Assembly: GCA_001566745.1 (NCBI GenBank)
Contig: KQ964577.1
Location: 49,118 to 74,007 of the forward strand
From: Conidiobolus coronatus NRRL 28638
Lineage: Eukaryota > Entomophthoromycota > Entomophthoromycetes > Entomophthorales > Conidiobolaceae
Direction of reading: 5' to 3'
Length of the DNA stretch: 24,890 bases
Shown: positions 10,356 to 21,646 of the stretch, in pieces
How the letters are laid out: each line of letters opens with the position of its first letter
Numbering within the stretch: position 1 is the stretch's first letter
Notes under the pieces: model-generated
Database searches by the model: none
What the model was told of the DNA's origin: nothing
Seen by the model: the letters and a program-made list of their open reading frames with translations, nothing else
Translations under genes and position numbers: made by a program

Positions 10356-10618
10356 TGAGAGATTCTGGTTAAATCGAGGAAATTTGGTCCAAAATTTTCT
10401 ATATGGCAAATTTATAATTTTTTTGATTTTTACATGATTAAGGCGTATTAAACAACCTCTTTTATTAGTTAATGTTTTTAGTACATCTTTCTAATATGAC
10501 ATTATTAACTCTTCTTTTTTATTTAATGAATATATATGATAATAACTCGCTTATATTAAAATTAATATTTTGAACAGAGCTCATGCAAAATTTAAACCAA
10601 GTTAACCAGAATCTCTCA
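10356..10618 (+). mobile_element. MITE copy 2 (TIR element, ~263 bp, perfect 17-bp TIRs)
   Basis: This is the best-preserved copy at its ends. The left end TGAGAGATTCTGGTTAA is repeated exactly, inverted, at the right end, and TA flanks both sides (10354-10355 and 10619-10620). Internal blocks shared with copies 1 and 3 include CGAGGAAATTTGGTCCAAAA near the left end, TTTTATTAGTTAA in the middle, and GAGCTCATGCAAAATTT plus AACCAAGTTAACC near the right end. It has no ORF and is therefore a non-autonomous element of Tc1/mariner style. It sits between the F-box cluster and the sequence gap, in the same orientation as copies 1 and 3. Confidence 0.9.
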
Positions 10619-11029
10619 TATTGTACTAAAAATATGATATATGAAAAGCAATATTCTCATTAAAAGTATGTTTATAATATCATATACTTAGAATTTATTA
10701 GCTAATATTATGATTATACAACTTTATACTATATAGCATAAAATCAAGAACGGAATTTTTATATGAAATATAAACAATAAATGAAAGATAATATATCTTA
10801 GTTTCAAAATTTTAGCATTATATAACAAATTAAACAATAATTTATCTTGCCACATTTTACAAATAAAGAAATAAATTATATATTTACATAGCTTTTTGTG
10901 AATATTTATAGAAATTTCATTTTAATATAAATGATTAATGGTTTATATCATATTAATTTAAAAAATAGCTGAAATAAATATCAACTTTAGTATATTATAT
11001 TTTTTATAAACCCAAACAGCAATTATAGT
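10619..11029. other. AT-rich spacer between MITE copy 2 and the gap
   Basis: No gene, RNA or repeat is recognised. The stretch ends in the run of N. Confidence 0.5.
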
Positions 11030-11137
11030 NNNNNNNNNNNNNNNNNNNNNNNNNNNNNNNNNNNNNNNNNNNNNNNNNNNNNNNNNNNNNNNNNNNNNNN
11101 NNNNNNNNNNNNNNNNNNNNNNNNNNNNNNNNNNNNN
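11030..11137. other. Assembly gap (108 N)
   Basis: The bases are unresolved. The gap lies between MITE copy 2 and the F-box fragment, so part of a decayed gene or another repeat may be hidden. The true length may differ from 108. Confidence 0.99.
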
Positions 11138-11300
11138 AAATTTTAAATTTAAAGCTTGGCTTTAATTTCTTGGGTAATTAGAATATTCAAGTGGAACAAA
11201 TTTGCTTTAATCAATAGAAATTTATTCCAAGAAATGCTAGATTTCTAGGCATTGACGTGGAAAAAATAACAAATAAGCATTCCCATAAATAGCACTATAA

Positions 11301-11317
11301 ATATATATATATATATA
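11301..11317. repeat. (AT)n microsatellite
   Basis: A pure alternating AT run of 17 bases, shortly upstream of the F-box fragment. It is a simple repeat with no inferred function. Confidence 0.9.
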
Positions 11318-11357
11318 GGCATATTGGAGTATAGTAGCATCTTTAATCTTGTTAAAA

Positions 11358-11534
11358 ATGATATTTCCAAAAGTAAATCTATATAAAAACCTTAGTAATA
11401 TATCAAAATCCAAAAGTAAAATTAATTGGTTATTGGTATTTAACCTCAAAGAAGTTAGAAAATATAGGAGTAGTAACGAAGTTAGAGAATTAAGCTTGAT
11501 TAATAGTTACTTTAAGAAGTATTTAATTAAATGA
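11358..11534 (+). pseudogene. F-box-only fragment of an F-box/LRR gene
   Basis: An open frame of 58 codons from the first ATG (an upstream TTG at 11349 is in frame). Residues 24-55 (about KINWLLVFNLKEVRKY...EVRELSLINSYFKKYL) align with the F-box segments of the genes at 1640, 4053, 6846 and 8534: the hydrophobic spacing and the [IK]xW..xxKxxEV..Y...xxxxELSL pattern are the same. The frame stops at TGA (11532-11534), just where the LRR region would begin. The 590 bp that follow show no readable LRR codons in any frame I followed. I read it as a truncated gene whose LRR part has been lost. It could also be a small expressed F-box peptide, but nothing shows that. Confidence 0.6.
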
Positions 11535-12122
11535 GTGATCTAAATATGAAGCGTTAAAGTTGGCTAACTAATTTTATATATTTAAACTGTGTCTATTAGT
11601 AAAATCTTGAATCTATTTATTTCTAATAAAAGTATATTATGATGTTGTAAGTGAAGATAGTAAACCAATATTCAATGTTATTATTAGTTAAATAAAAATT
11701 TTATTTTTAGAAGAGTTTCACTATTCAATAAGTGAATTTAAAAGAAATTTAAATGTATATGAAAATAACAGGTATCATGTAATTTTTTAAATTAGTCTTT
11801 TTATAAACATAACCAAAATAAAAAAATTCTCATAGAAAATAAGTGCATTTATCATTTATCCAAAAACTAGCTAGCATTAATTATAAAATAATAATCCCAT
11901 AAAATCTACAAAATTAAAATTAATTTAAATTTTAGAAAAAGTTGGACTGCAAAAAAAATTACGATTATAAATTAAAATAGTAGTCAAGTAAAATAATAAC
12001 AAATTGATGAAAAATTAAAAGAATTAATATAATTAAACTAAAATTTTTAAATATTTATAATTAAAATATATAAGAAATTAATTTTAATTTAAAAATCATT
12101 ATTACATTTTTATTTATTTAAT
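11535..12122. other. AT-rich 5' flank of SZT2
   Basis: 588 bp of very AT-rich sequence holding the presumed promoter and 5' UTR of the large gene. An in-frame TAA at 12090-12092 closes the frame before the chosen ATG. No clear core promoter motif can be separated from the composition. Confidence 0.5.
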
Positions 12123-15100
12123 ATGGTAACTTCGCCAAAAAAAGAGCTTGTTGAAACAAAAGTTGCAAGTAACAATAGCTCTGCTGTAGATAAAGCTAAT
12201 GAAGTAATTTGAACATTTTTACTATTTATATTATCAATTTATAATTAATAGTAATTTTATAGTTATCTGATGCTAGATCTATAGTATTAGTTATAAATGA
12301 AGGCTGGGTACTTCCACGCTCCGAGTGGCTGTTGTGGATATTGAATAGAATGTTTAGGCCTATAACTCAAGCAGACCGCTCAGTAATAAAATCATCAAAT
12401 TATATAGTTTATATATCTAATTGTGTTTTAGGAACCTTGCTATAAAATGCTAAAAATAAGCTCTGAAAGGAGTCCAAGCTGGTTATTTGATCCAAAATAC
12501 AGGCTACCTCATTTAACGGGGATAAAAACCAATTCTGATAAAGAGATAGCTTATCGTTTAGTCCCTCAAACCAGAGTTTATACAATTTACCAAAAATATT
12601 CCCTTGTTTATATGCTAGATTTTTCTAGTTCGCTAGCTACTTTAAATTCCTACAATAATGATATTTTGATTGAAGAAGTTTACAGTGTGTAGGTTAATTT
12701 TTGAGTTTTATTAATATTATAAGCTTATATTTTTAATTTTTAGATTGAGAAAAAGTTTATCAGGAGTTTCTCAAAGCTTTGGAGTTCCTACAACTAATGA
12801 GAAAGGATATTTTCAAGTAATATTATAATGTTAAATAAGTATAATGTATACTAATCTCCTATATATAGATTACGCCTACTATTTACTTAAGTATATTGGC
12901 AGACTGTGGGGATTTGATGCCAAATATAACGTCTCCAAGTACTCCTAGAACTTGTTCATGCTCAACAAATTCAAATGTAAAAGTTTTAATTCAAAACTTG
13001 CAGTTAACTCAAGATAATATCAATACGGTGTTAAACATTATTAGATCTAAGTTATTAGATTTACAAGTAACAATTTCTCAAACTAGAAATAAATCTAATC
13101 CCGCAACTTTGAATGCTAACTACACATTTCCTTCAGATGGTGGAACTTTGAGACATCTATTAGAGAATGGCGTGTTAGCTAGCAGGTTGTTACCAGCGGA
13201 TTGTGCCCAAAGTTTGGTATTGATTACAGACGGTGTGTTGGATACAAGTTTCAAGTCTCCAGAATTAAACGCAATAATGAGGTTAATGTCGAGAGATGGA
13301 ATTCATTTAACTTCAATTCAAGTGGGAAATGGTTTAGGTTTTGATCCTGGTTCTTGCTTTGGTTACGTTCCAGATAACGAATCTTTAAGATTTTTAGCTA
13401 TTTCAACATGTGGTAGATTTATATACTCTACAGATTGTCCTGAGCCTGATGTCTTTCCAGTATATGATCCTGATGAATATCTAAATTCTTATTTAGCTCC
13501 TAACTTTTATCATCATAATATATTATTCCAAAAAGCAAACTTAGATAAAACTAAACAGGATAACAGGTATGCTAATGTAAATGCTGGAACCGAAAGACCT
13601 TGTGATTTAACAAGATTAACGCTTGCTTATTCAACGCCTCATTCTAATGATTATTTTCCAATGAGCTCGGAATCTTCATTTCCTTGGAATTTTACTTCAC
13701 CTCCTCCACCTACTGAATACGTTTTAACTAGATATAGAGACTACACCTTACCATTAGATATTTCTTCTATAATGAATGCAAGACTAAGAGAAGGTTTTTT
13801 CGTTGAAAGAATATTACTATCAGGAAATCAAAAGTCTAAAGTTGATAAGATTCACATTAACTTGGCATTATTATGGTTACCTAATGTAGTATTGCAGTAC
13901 AGGATAAAAGCTCAACTACCTAACGAATACCAATTTAGCCAAGCTCATCTACCTAGATTCAAATATATCAGAATTGAAATGAATGTTTTATCGTACACCA
14001 GGTTTGCACTATCGTTCGTTGATATAGATAACGCCCAAAAAATGATAGATAGGTCAAACCCTATTTTAGATAATGTTACCTCACTCCACGATTTCTTGAA
14101 AAGTATTTTATCAACTGATGACACTCTAAAATCATTATCGACATTAATTCAACAATTCCCTATTTTAAAGCCTCCTAAAGATAATAGAGGGGTTTATAAC
14201 AGTGCTCTACATATTAACTCTTTACAAGATTTTGATAGAGGTAAAATAAGAGATGTTTGGAAAACTTTTGAAAGCGAAAGACTCGATATGGTATCAAACG
14301 GTCTTTTCGATAGAGGAATCGTTCCATTAATAATAATTCCAGGTGAAAACATCGAATCTAGAGAAGAAAGCTTGAAGAGTCTAAATGGTTACAAATTCAC
14401 CTCAAAAGATTTGAAAAGTATTATAATTGACGAGCTGGGATTTATACCAATTAGCGAGTATACTTATATTAAGTTCTTTTATGGTCAAAAACAAGGCCAA
14501 CAAAATTTTGCAAGTTTTTGCATAATAAGAGTTTCTTTTGATACTCTATTTATTGTAAATGTTAGACTGGTATTTGTTAATATGAGATACTCGTTAAGAA
14601 AAGAGCTAATAAGGAAGTTATCTAATGTTGATCGCAATTTAACGACTAAATCAGGGGTAAAGTTCCACATAAAATCTTATGAAAGGCCTTTAAGATATTT
14701 GTTATTTGCAGTGCCAAGAATAAATATAGAGTCATTTGCTGGAAAAGGATTTAATATGTTTGGATCGCCATCATATCGATTATTTGAACACGAAAAAGTT
14801 ATTAAACCTTTTTTAAAGCATGTATCAAGAGGCTGGTTAGAGTCCCTTCAAAACGATAGCTACTTCCAAGAGCATGGATATCCAACGATTAATTCTTTGG
14901 TTTATACCCTTTTATTGAAGTCTAAATTAAGTCAAGGCTTCGTAGCAACTACATATAACCAAAATCAAGTAACATTCTATAAAGAAATTATAAAAAATAT
15001 TAATGCATCTCCTTGCGATGAAGTAGCTCCTATCCATTTCTGTATTCAGTACCACTTAACTAACTATCCCGATATAAGTCAAGTCATCACGGATATTTGG

Positions 15101-18100
15101 TCAGAGCCTGTTACTTCTACTGATGGTAAATTTTTGGATATTGGATTGAGATGCGTACAAAGAATTCTTCAAATGGACCAAGTGATCGTATCTAATTTAC
15201 TTACTTTTGACTTGGTACATTCTTGGTGTAGAGAAAATACGAGTTTAAGCGTATTGAACGAAATATCTCAAAGGGTCCCATTAAGATCACTTTTATTGCC
15301 TAGCGTTGTTCTATCATCCTCTTATGTATTTCCAAAGCCTTTATTGATTGAAGATCAAGCAACTCCAAGAAATATAGATTTTTCAAAGGAAATACAGTTT
15401 TTTGAAGCTAAGAGATTTTTTAATATTAGACCTTATCAAACTAATAACACAGATTCAACTCAAGTTAAGCTGGAGCTATATCCTACAATATCAGAAGAGC
15501 AGCTACAAAAGCTTGATCCATTCATCCTTACTTATTTATTCTTTCAATTTTTCACTGAAGAATCAATTTTGCAAATTAGTGACCATATTGCATTTGGTAC
15601 ACCTGACGATCCTTGCAGAATTCCTCTAAAGAAATTCAATCCAGATCATCATTTAATCCCAGAGATAGCTAGTTGTAATTGGGGATATGCAAAGTTAATT
15701 TCAAGTAATTACTTTACATTAATATTTATTCCAAGTATTATGGATTTATTAGTTTTATTCAAAAATAAGTCTATTAACTTCGATGATCCGATTAGCGTTG
15801 AGTTATGGTCATATGAAGTTATTAGAGAAGATTTAGAGCATAGATTCCGTTTAAATGTTGATCATTCTGGAGAAAAGCTAGTTGAATTAGGAGAATGCAG
15901 CTTGTATACTAGAATGTATCCCCCACGTAAAGAGGATTCGCCTTCAACACTATCATTGCCAGATCGTGCAGAAGTTTGGACAGATTGGTCAAAACCTCAG
16001 CCAGTAGTATGCGATTGGTTACACAAACTACATAATATGTTTGACGTAATCATGAATAGAACATTTGTTCAGACATTATATGCTACTTGTTTAAGGAACC
16101 AACCTTTAAAATCTACTGATATAGATAAGCTATTATCTTTATGTGATTCAATGTCAATTGATATTGATTTAACTACATTTTTACTATTCAAGAAATTCTT
16201 TAGTAAAAATGAGAACAGTAATAACTCAATTACTGATTATTGGTCAAAGAGTCGTATTAATAAACGCTTTCAAAAAACTTTGGGATGGTGCTTTAGCACT
16301 GTAAAATCTGATGCTCAGGATGAGATAAGTTCGGTTTATTATCACAACCCGTTGAACGAAGAAGAGCAGGTATGTAAAGATGTCAAGTTATTAGAGATTT
16401 TCGAAAAGGCAAAGCACCCAATTTTCATGACATTTGACTTCAAACAAAGTGTAACTATCACAAACTCCGAAACTCAAGGTACTATTGAAAAATTGGACAA
16501 AAGTTTGAATAGCATTCCTCTAGATTTCGATGTTAGTTGGTCTGACTCTAACGAATCAGACATTCCTCAATCTTACATAGATAATGAATTCTTAAAATTT
16601 AACAATTCAAGCGATTTAGAAACCCAATTGAAAATGAATCTTCATATGCCAACTAGCTTAGATTCTATAATTCAAATGAATAAGGATTTAGAGCCTTCTA
16701 GCAAAATCAGGGAATTTAATACTGACTCACCTAAAGTTCCTAAAGAACCATTGAATGTGGTTTATTATAATCATATTTTGGAATCTTGTAGCGCTCAGCT
16801 TGACTGGTTTATGAAACAAGAAATGCTACAAGAGCTTCTTAGCTGGAGGCCTCTAGGCTTAGGAGTATTAGACTTTGTTCATTCTGCATTAGACTCAAAG
16901 CACGAAAGCCTAGAATCTCCAGCATTTTTCCGTATGCCATTGAGTTTCGTTAGAAAAGAAAGAGGCATAAATCTATTTAATCAAGCTTTACAAAGACTTG
17001 AAATCGACCAATTCAGAGCTAAAAAAGTTGGTCCATATTTCCACGTATTTTTAAAGCAAATTCCTGAAGTCTTTAAGGTAGACGATAGATTATTAAGTAA
17101 TGGATTAAAATCATGTAAAAACAGTGTAATAGATTGCTATTCTGACAGCAATAACGAAAAATATGAGAGCGATAATAACATAGATTATGAAAATATCCCT
17201 ATTCAGCCTTTTTGGCTGATATTATATCCTAGGGGTGATGATTTATTAATTTATTTCTTTTCGCTAACTACGAGCTTAGAAGACCAACAGAAAGTTTTAC
17301 TTTTAATTAGAAATTACATTGCCACTACTTTAACTCATGTTAATCAGCAAGTACTTCTTGAAGAGCTTAACGAAACTAGAGAGTGTAATAGATACCTGTT
17401 AACCCCACCTTTGATTCCAAGCGAATACGACGATAACGACGACGACTCTGATGATTTAGATGAAGAATACTCTATAACAGTTCAACAAGATAATGTTAAC
17501 CTTACAACTTTTATTCAAGAAATGAAAAACCACTATCCATTAACTCACCCATTTATCCCAGGACAGTTCCAATGCCCAATGGTCCTTAGGCAAACATTCC
17601 CTTTACATTGGAGACTTTCTCCGTATCAAGCCTTAAACGGAATTATTGATAAGGTTTTCCTTCCATTTTCTGTTTCTAATCGTAGAAATATGTTTGTAAT
17701 AGCCGAAAAATGCTCTATTTTTTACGTTATATTAAGCGAAGAAGAAAAGTCTACAGAAGAGGAAGAAAGCTCTATTCGACAACCTAGTATGATATCCGAA
17801 CCTGCTGAAAGTGTCCATACTGGATATGACGATACTACTGGTCAGCATACCCACTCCACAGTAAGCCCTGTAACTTCTATTCCCCCATCTCCTAGCAATT
17901 CAAAACGATTCCCGTTTACCCAACCTGCTCAGTTAAAACAATCATCTGAAGGAAGAGAGCTAATAATGGAGATTTATGGTATTCAGCATCCTGGAAGTGA
18001 AATTACTGAAGATTTAATCGAATTAATAACGAACAGGTTAGATAACCATATTACTCTAAGTTTAATATCGTCATTCTTATCTCGTAATGCAACTTTGAAA

Positions 18101-21100
18101 CTATCAAAAGCTGATACACAGTTCATATTCCCACTTCATAAGCAACCTACTAAAAATGTAAAAATCCCTCTGCCTTCATTCATTCAGCATCCTTTTGTAA
18201 TTATGGCTTATATCAAGCAAAATTTATTGGAATATTTGAATCAATTAACTGGGCCTGAGGTTAAGAGCAGTTTCCAAAAATGGCTTGAATCCAATTTCCA
18301 ACCTTTAACTGAAATTGAAAATGTTGATGAATGCGATTGTTCTATTAGTGATTTCTTATTTTACTACAATTCATTCTCTTCTAGATCACTCTCACAAATA
18401 GAAAGTGCCATTGGATCTGGTATGGCATCAATAGTAATGTTACCCACTATACTTGATAAGCCATCAAACATTCCAAAACTCGCTACTTCAAAGAACGACG
18501 AAAAATCTTTTGAGTTTATTAATAATATGATGACTTTAAATGATTATCATTTTAATAGAGTATTAAATCTCGAAAAAGATGAAGTGGAGTTTGGCGAGTT
18601 CAATATAAACTTTAGAATCTGGACAATGGGATCAGTTGATCCTGATATGATGATAGCACAGCTACATAAGAGTATTAAACAAAGTATTCATGATTTTGCA
18701 ATTGATAAATTTATTCAGAGTTTGGAGAAAGAGTATATTACTAGGATTAGGAGAGACAGTTACACAACACCTACTTTAGAAGCTAATGATTTGGATATTG
18801 ATACCGTGTCAAAGGCTTCAGATGATGCAGCTTCAACTATTTATCACGAAAATTATTTTGCAGAGCTCCAAAATGATTCAGAGCCTCCAGTAGATTTAAA
18901 TCCTTTATTATTTAAACCAGTTCCAAGAATCATTGATTATTCATCAAAAATGCAAAACACTAGCTCTAGATCCCTTTCAATTACCGGTAAATTTTCATTA
19001 GGTCAGCAAACTTCAATAATAGGCCATATTTACGAATGGTTATCAGATTTACATGTTATAATGATTCCAGCTATTTTTGAATTAAAACCCAATGAAAATG
19101 ACAACAGCTTGGATTATCCTGAGCCGATTAGTCCTATCAGGTTAAATTCATCGCAATATATCCAGCCTAATGTAACAGAAAGTGGTAGATTTTTATTATG
19201 CAGTGGGCTTAAAGATTTGATTCCAAAGTTATTCTTTAATAAGCCTAATCATTTGTTCCATCAATATCCTGAGTATACTCCAACTAGAAGAAGCTCATCA
19301 GAGGAGACAGGTAGCATAAAGAGTGGATTTGGTAAGATGAGTTCAGTGTTTCCCAAGAATAGGGAAGATTTAACGGTATACAATCCTATAAATTTCAATC
19401 ATAACTGCGGTAAGGTTCAATCTACTCAAATTGAGCCTCTTCGACACAACTATCTACAAATTGAAATCAATTACTGTTCAATCAAAATATTTAGTTATAA
19501 TATTGAAAAGCATGTAATTGATCAATTACATTTAATGTTACAGAAAATAGTTGCTTGGATTAACGCTCGTCAATCCCTGCTAGATTATATATTACTACAA
19601 AAATTAGGGCTATTCCATACACAACTCAACTTAGATGCACTTGCAATTTTAAATATACACGCTAATGATAATGAGACAAAATTGATTGTTATGAATTCTT
19701 TGATTCATCATCGTTATCCTCCCCACGCTTTATTAGCAGCTCAAGCTCCTAATTCTAATAATGCATCCGATTCAAGAACTAGAATTTCTGAAACTGCTTT
19801 ATTAAATATAACAGATTTAAGCAACTTTGGGACTATAAAGGGAGCTCAAGCTATACCTGACGAAATAATTAAAAAAGCTCGTAATACAGATTTAAGAAGG
19901 ATATACCACGATGTAATACCAAAGAATAATCAATTTAATAATCAAGATCCCAATCTTGACCCTTTGCAATTCCATGGCCAAGATTTTATTAATGTGTTAA
20001 ATAGTAAACAAGCGCAAGAGAAAACACCTGTTAATTCTGCAAAAGCAATGACAAATCTATTCCTTGATTTATTCCCTGTTGCTGTGGAGCATACATTGCC
20101 TACTTCGTTTTTAAGCACTCAAATGGATAACTTTTTAAAACATTGCCATTTTATTCACTTTTGTAGAATTCCTCTATTCAAGTTTAAACTGGACAATAAA
20201 TCGAGTAGCAGCGAATGGTTATTTACTTCTGAACAACTATTCCAGCAAAATTTCTTCGACTGGTATTCAGATGTGGCTATTCAAATCTTGGACGAGTACT
20301 CAGAATACTTAATGGCATCTTTGGATATGGTTCACGTTCCTTTGAAAAATGAAATGTGCTTTTACCCATATGTAGATCAAACAATGGTATCTAGTGAAGG
20401 TGGTATAACTCCAGATATTTCATTTACCCCTGGCTACTTTATTAAGTCTATTAACGGCGCTATAGTTATAGCAAAAATATTTGTTCAAAGCCAATTCTTA
20501 AAGGTTGACGTTTACTCAAATTTATCAACTTGCGATTCTTCTAAGTTAACCGAATCTTATGAGCGTATATCTATTGCTATTTCAGAATTAAACAGCAAGA
20601 GCCATGCTCACTCCTTTACCTTTGACTATCATATACGCTACCTTCAGCGCTGGATGGATGGGGCTTTGCAATATATGCCACCTTTAAATCCCTTAGTTAT
20701 ACTCCAATGTCTTTTTAAATCACCTCTACAACCTGGAAAATATTGCCATAATAGCTTAAGCCATAATTTATACTCGCCTCCAAAGCCATTTAGTATCCGA
20801 GATTTATACTTGTATATTACAAAAACCCCTCAAAGGTACGGACTCAAGAATTTATACTACGAAAATAAGTGCATTGGATTTTATTCTAACTTAAACTACC
20901 CGCCTAACTATCGCCAAACTCTAGTATTTTATATTCAACAGGTCCCCAACTCAACTTTATATCAATTATTCTATTACGTTCTTCATGTTAATATCATTAA
21001 TCACTACCCCAGTTCAGCTGAGCAAGTTGGTGATCCTTCTGCGACCCTAGATCAAGTTAAGATAGAAAAGTTCATAGTAGATAAATTGGATGAAGTACTC

Positions 21101-21568
21101 GAATTCCATAGAAAAGACACTATTTGGAGATCTTTCCAATCCGATTCATATGAGCTACAAACAACAGATTTGGATACATTCTTAACAGAATTTTACCATA
21201 TGGATTTAAAACCCGTGGAACCATCATTCTCTGAACTAACTGAAAATCCTTGTTTGTCTTGGCCAGAAGTTATAGATTCGCTAAAGCGATCCTTTACAAG
21301 AGCTAGTAGAGAGTTAGTCATGGATAACTATCGTCATTTAATCCTTCTAAACCCGTATGACTCTCACTTTATGATTTACTTTAAATTTGAGTACTGCTGC
21401 TCTCAACACACCCTAACTCGTCCAAAAAATATTGAAGTTAATGCAGTTAGCAGAGATCATCGAGATGGAATTGAAAAAGTTGAGTCTGAACACGCTACAA
21501 TGGTAATAAGAAGTGTGCTTTATTATATGTGGACTACTCTATTCAACCCTGTTCCTGATGAATGGTAA
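12123..21568 (+). CDS. SZT2: SZT2 orthologue (KICSTOR complex subunit), five exons
   Basis: Exons at 12123-12203, 12263-12382, 12432-12688, 12744-12816 and 12869-21568 join in frame to 3076 residues, close to the 3.4-kresidue animal protein. In animals SZT2 is the large KICSTOR subunit that recruits GATOR1 to the lysosome so that amino-acid loss shuts off TORC1; in a fungus it would act at the vacuole. The evidence is the N-terminal region, which follows animal SZT2 feature by feature: a GWVLPRSEWLLWILNRMF-type helix (about 41-58), LVPQTRVY (110-117), a DxSxS motif DFSSS (130-134), EEVY (148-151), VLITDG (294-299), CFGYVPDNE..RFLA (340-354) and STDCPEP (364-370). DxSxS plus ITDG indicate a von Willebrand factor A-type fold. 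An acidic run lies near 1699-1713 and a Ser/Thr/Pro-rich, probably disordered stretch near 1805-1859. The remainder has no motif I can name. The ATG at 12123 follows an in-frame stop at 12090. Family assignment rests on remembered animal sequence. Confidence 0.9.
12204..12262 (+). other. SZT2 intron 1 (59 nt, phase 0)
   Basis: Donor GTAATT, acceptor TATAG, possible branch region TTAAT about 12 nt before the acceptor. Retention would give a TGA at the third codon. Removing it joins GAA to TTA TCT in frame and restores similarity to animal SZT2. Confidence 0.85.
12383..12431 (+). other. SZT2 intron 2 (49 nt, phase 0)
   Basis: Donor GTAATA, acceptor TTTTAG, with CTAAT shortly before the acceptor. 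A second in-frame GT at the GTTTAT further downstream would leave only 25 nt, too short for a typical intron. Retention shifts the frame into a TAA a few codons later. Confidence 0.8.
12689..12743 (+). other. SZT2 intron 3 (55 nt, phase 2)
   Basis: Donor GTAGGT, acceptor TTTTTAG, possible branch TATTAAT. Of several overlapping GT sites here, only this one joins GT to A and keeps the SVLRKSLSG reading frame, which matches the animal protein after EEVY. Retention reads straight into TAG. Confidence 0.85.
12817..12868 (+). other. SZT2 intron 4 (52 nt, phase 0)
   Basis: Donor GTAATA, acceptor TATATAG, with a good branch sequence ACTAAT about 18 nt upstream. Splicing joins GYFQ to ITPTIYLSI, the position of FQPEIYVTI-like sequence in animal SZT2. 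Retention gives TAA at the fourth codon. Confidence 0.87.
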
Positions 21569-21646
21569 AATTTTTTAATTTAAAAATTATTACTATAAAA
21601 ATTTCTAATATCTTAATATTATCTTTTTTATTTAAATATATTACAC
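21569..21646. terminator. Shared 3' region between convergent SZT2 and F-box genes
   Basis: Only 78 bp separate the stop codons of the plus-strand SZT2 gene and the minus-strand gene at 21647-23110. AATAAA lies on the minus strand at 21632-21627, about 15 nt past that gene's stop. On the plus strand the region is A/T runs without a canonical hexamer. The 3' UTRs must either be very short or overlap the opposite coding region. Confidence 0.4.

Noticed and set aside
11237-11449. 70-codon minus-strand frame with a tyrosine/isoleucine run
   Set aside because: The YIYIYIY stretch is the translated AT microsatellite, and the rest is antisense to the F-box fragment.
12447-12692. Separate 81-residue gene upstream of the large ORF
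   Set aside because: Its sequence continues the SZT2 N-terminus (LVPQTRVY, DFSSS, EEVY) and is flanked by splice sites in the right phase, so it is exon 3, not a separate gene.
12896-12898. Start of the large protein at a TTG codon at 12896
   Set aside because: TTG is not a likely start here. The frame is open back to the acceptor at 12868, and four upstream exons supply the expected SZT2 N-terminus with an ATG.
14485-14670. 61-codon minus-strand frame in the SZT2 exon
   Set aside because: It is antisense to the continuous 8.7-kb SZT2 frame and has no independent support.
15402-15629. 75-codon plus-strand frame in the SZT2 exon
   Set aside because: It overlaps the SZT2 frame in another phase; its hydrophobic composition is simply that expected of AT-rich out-of-frame reading.
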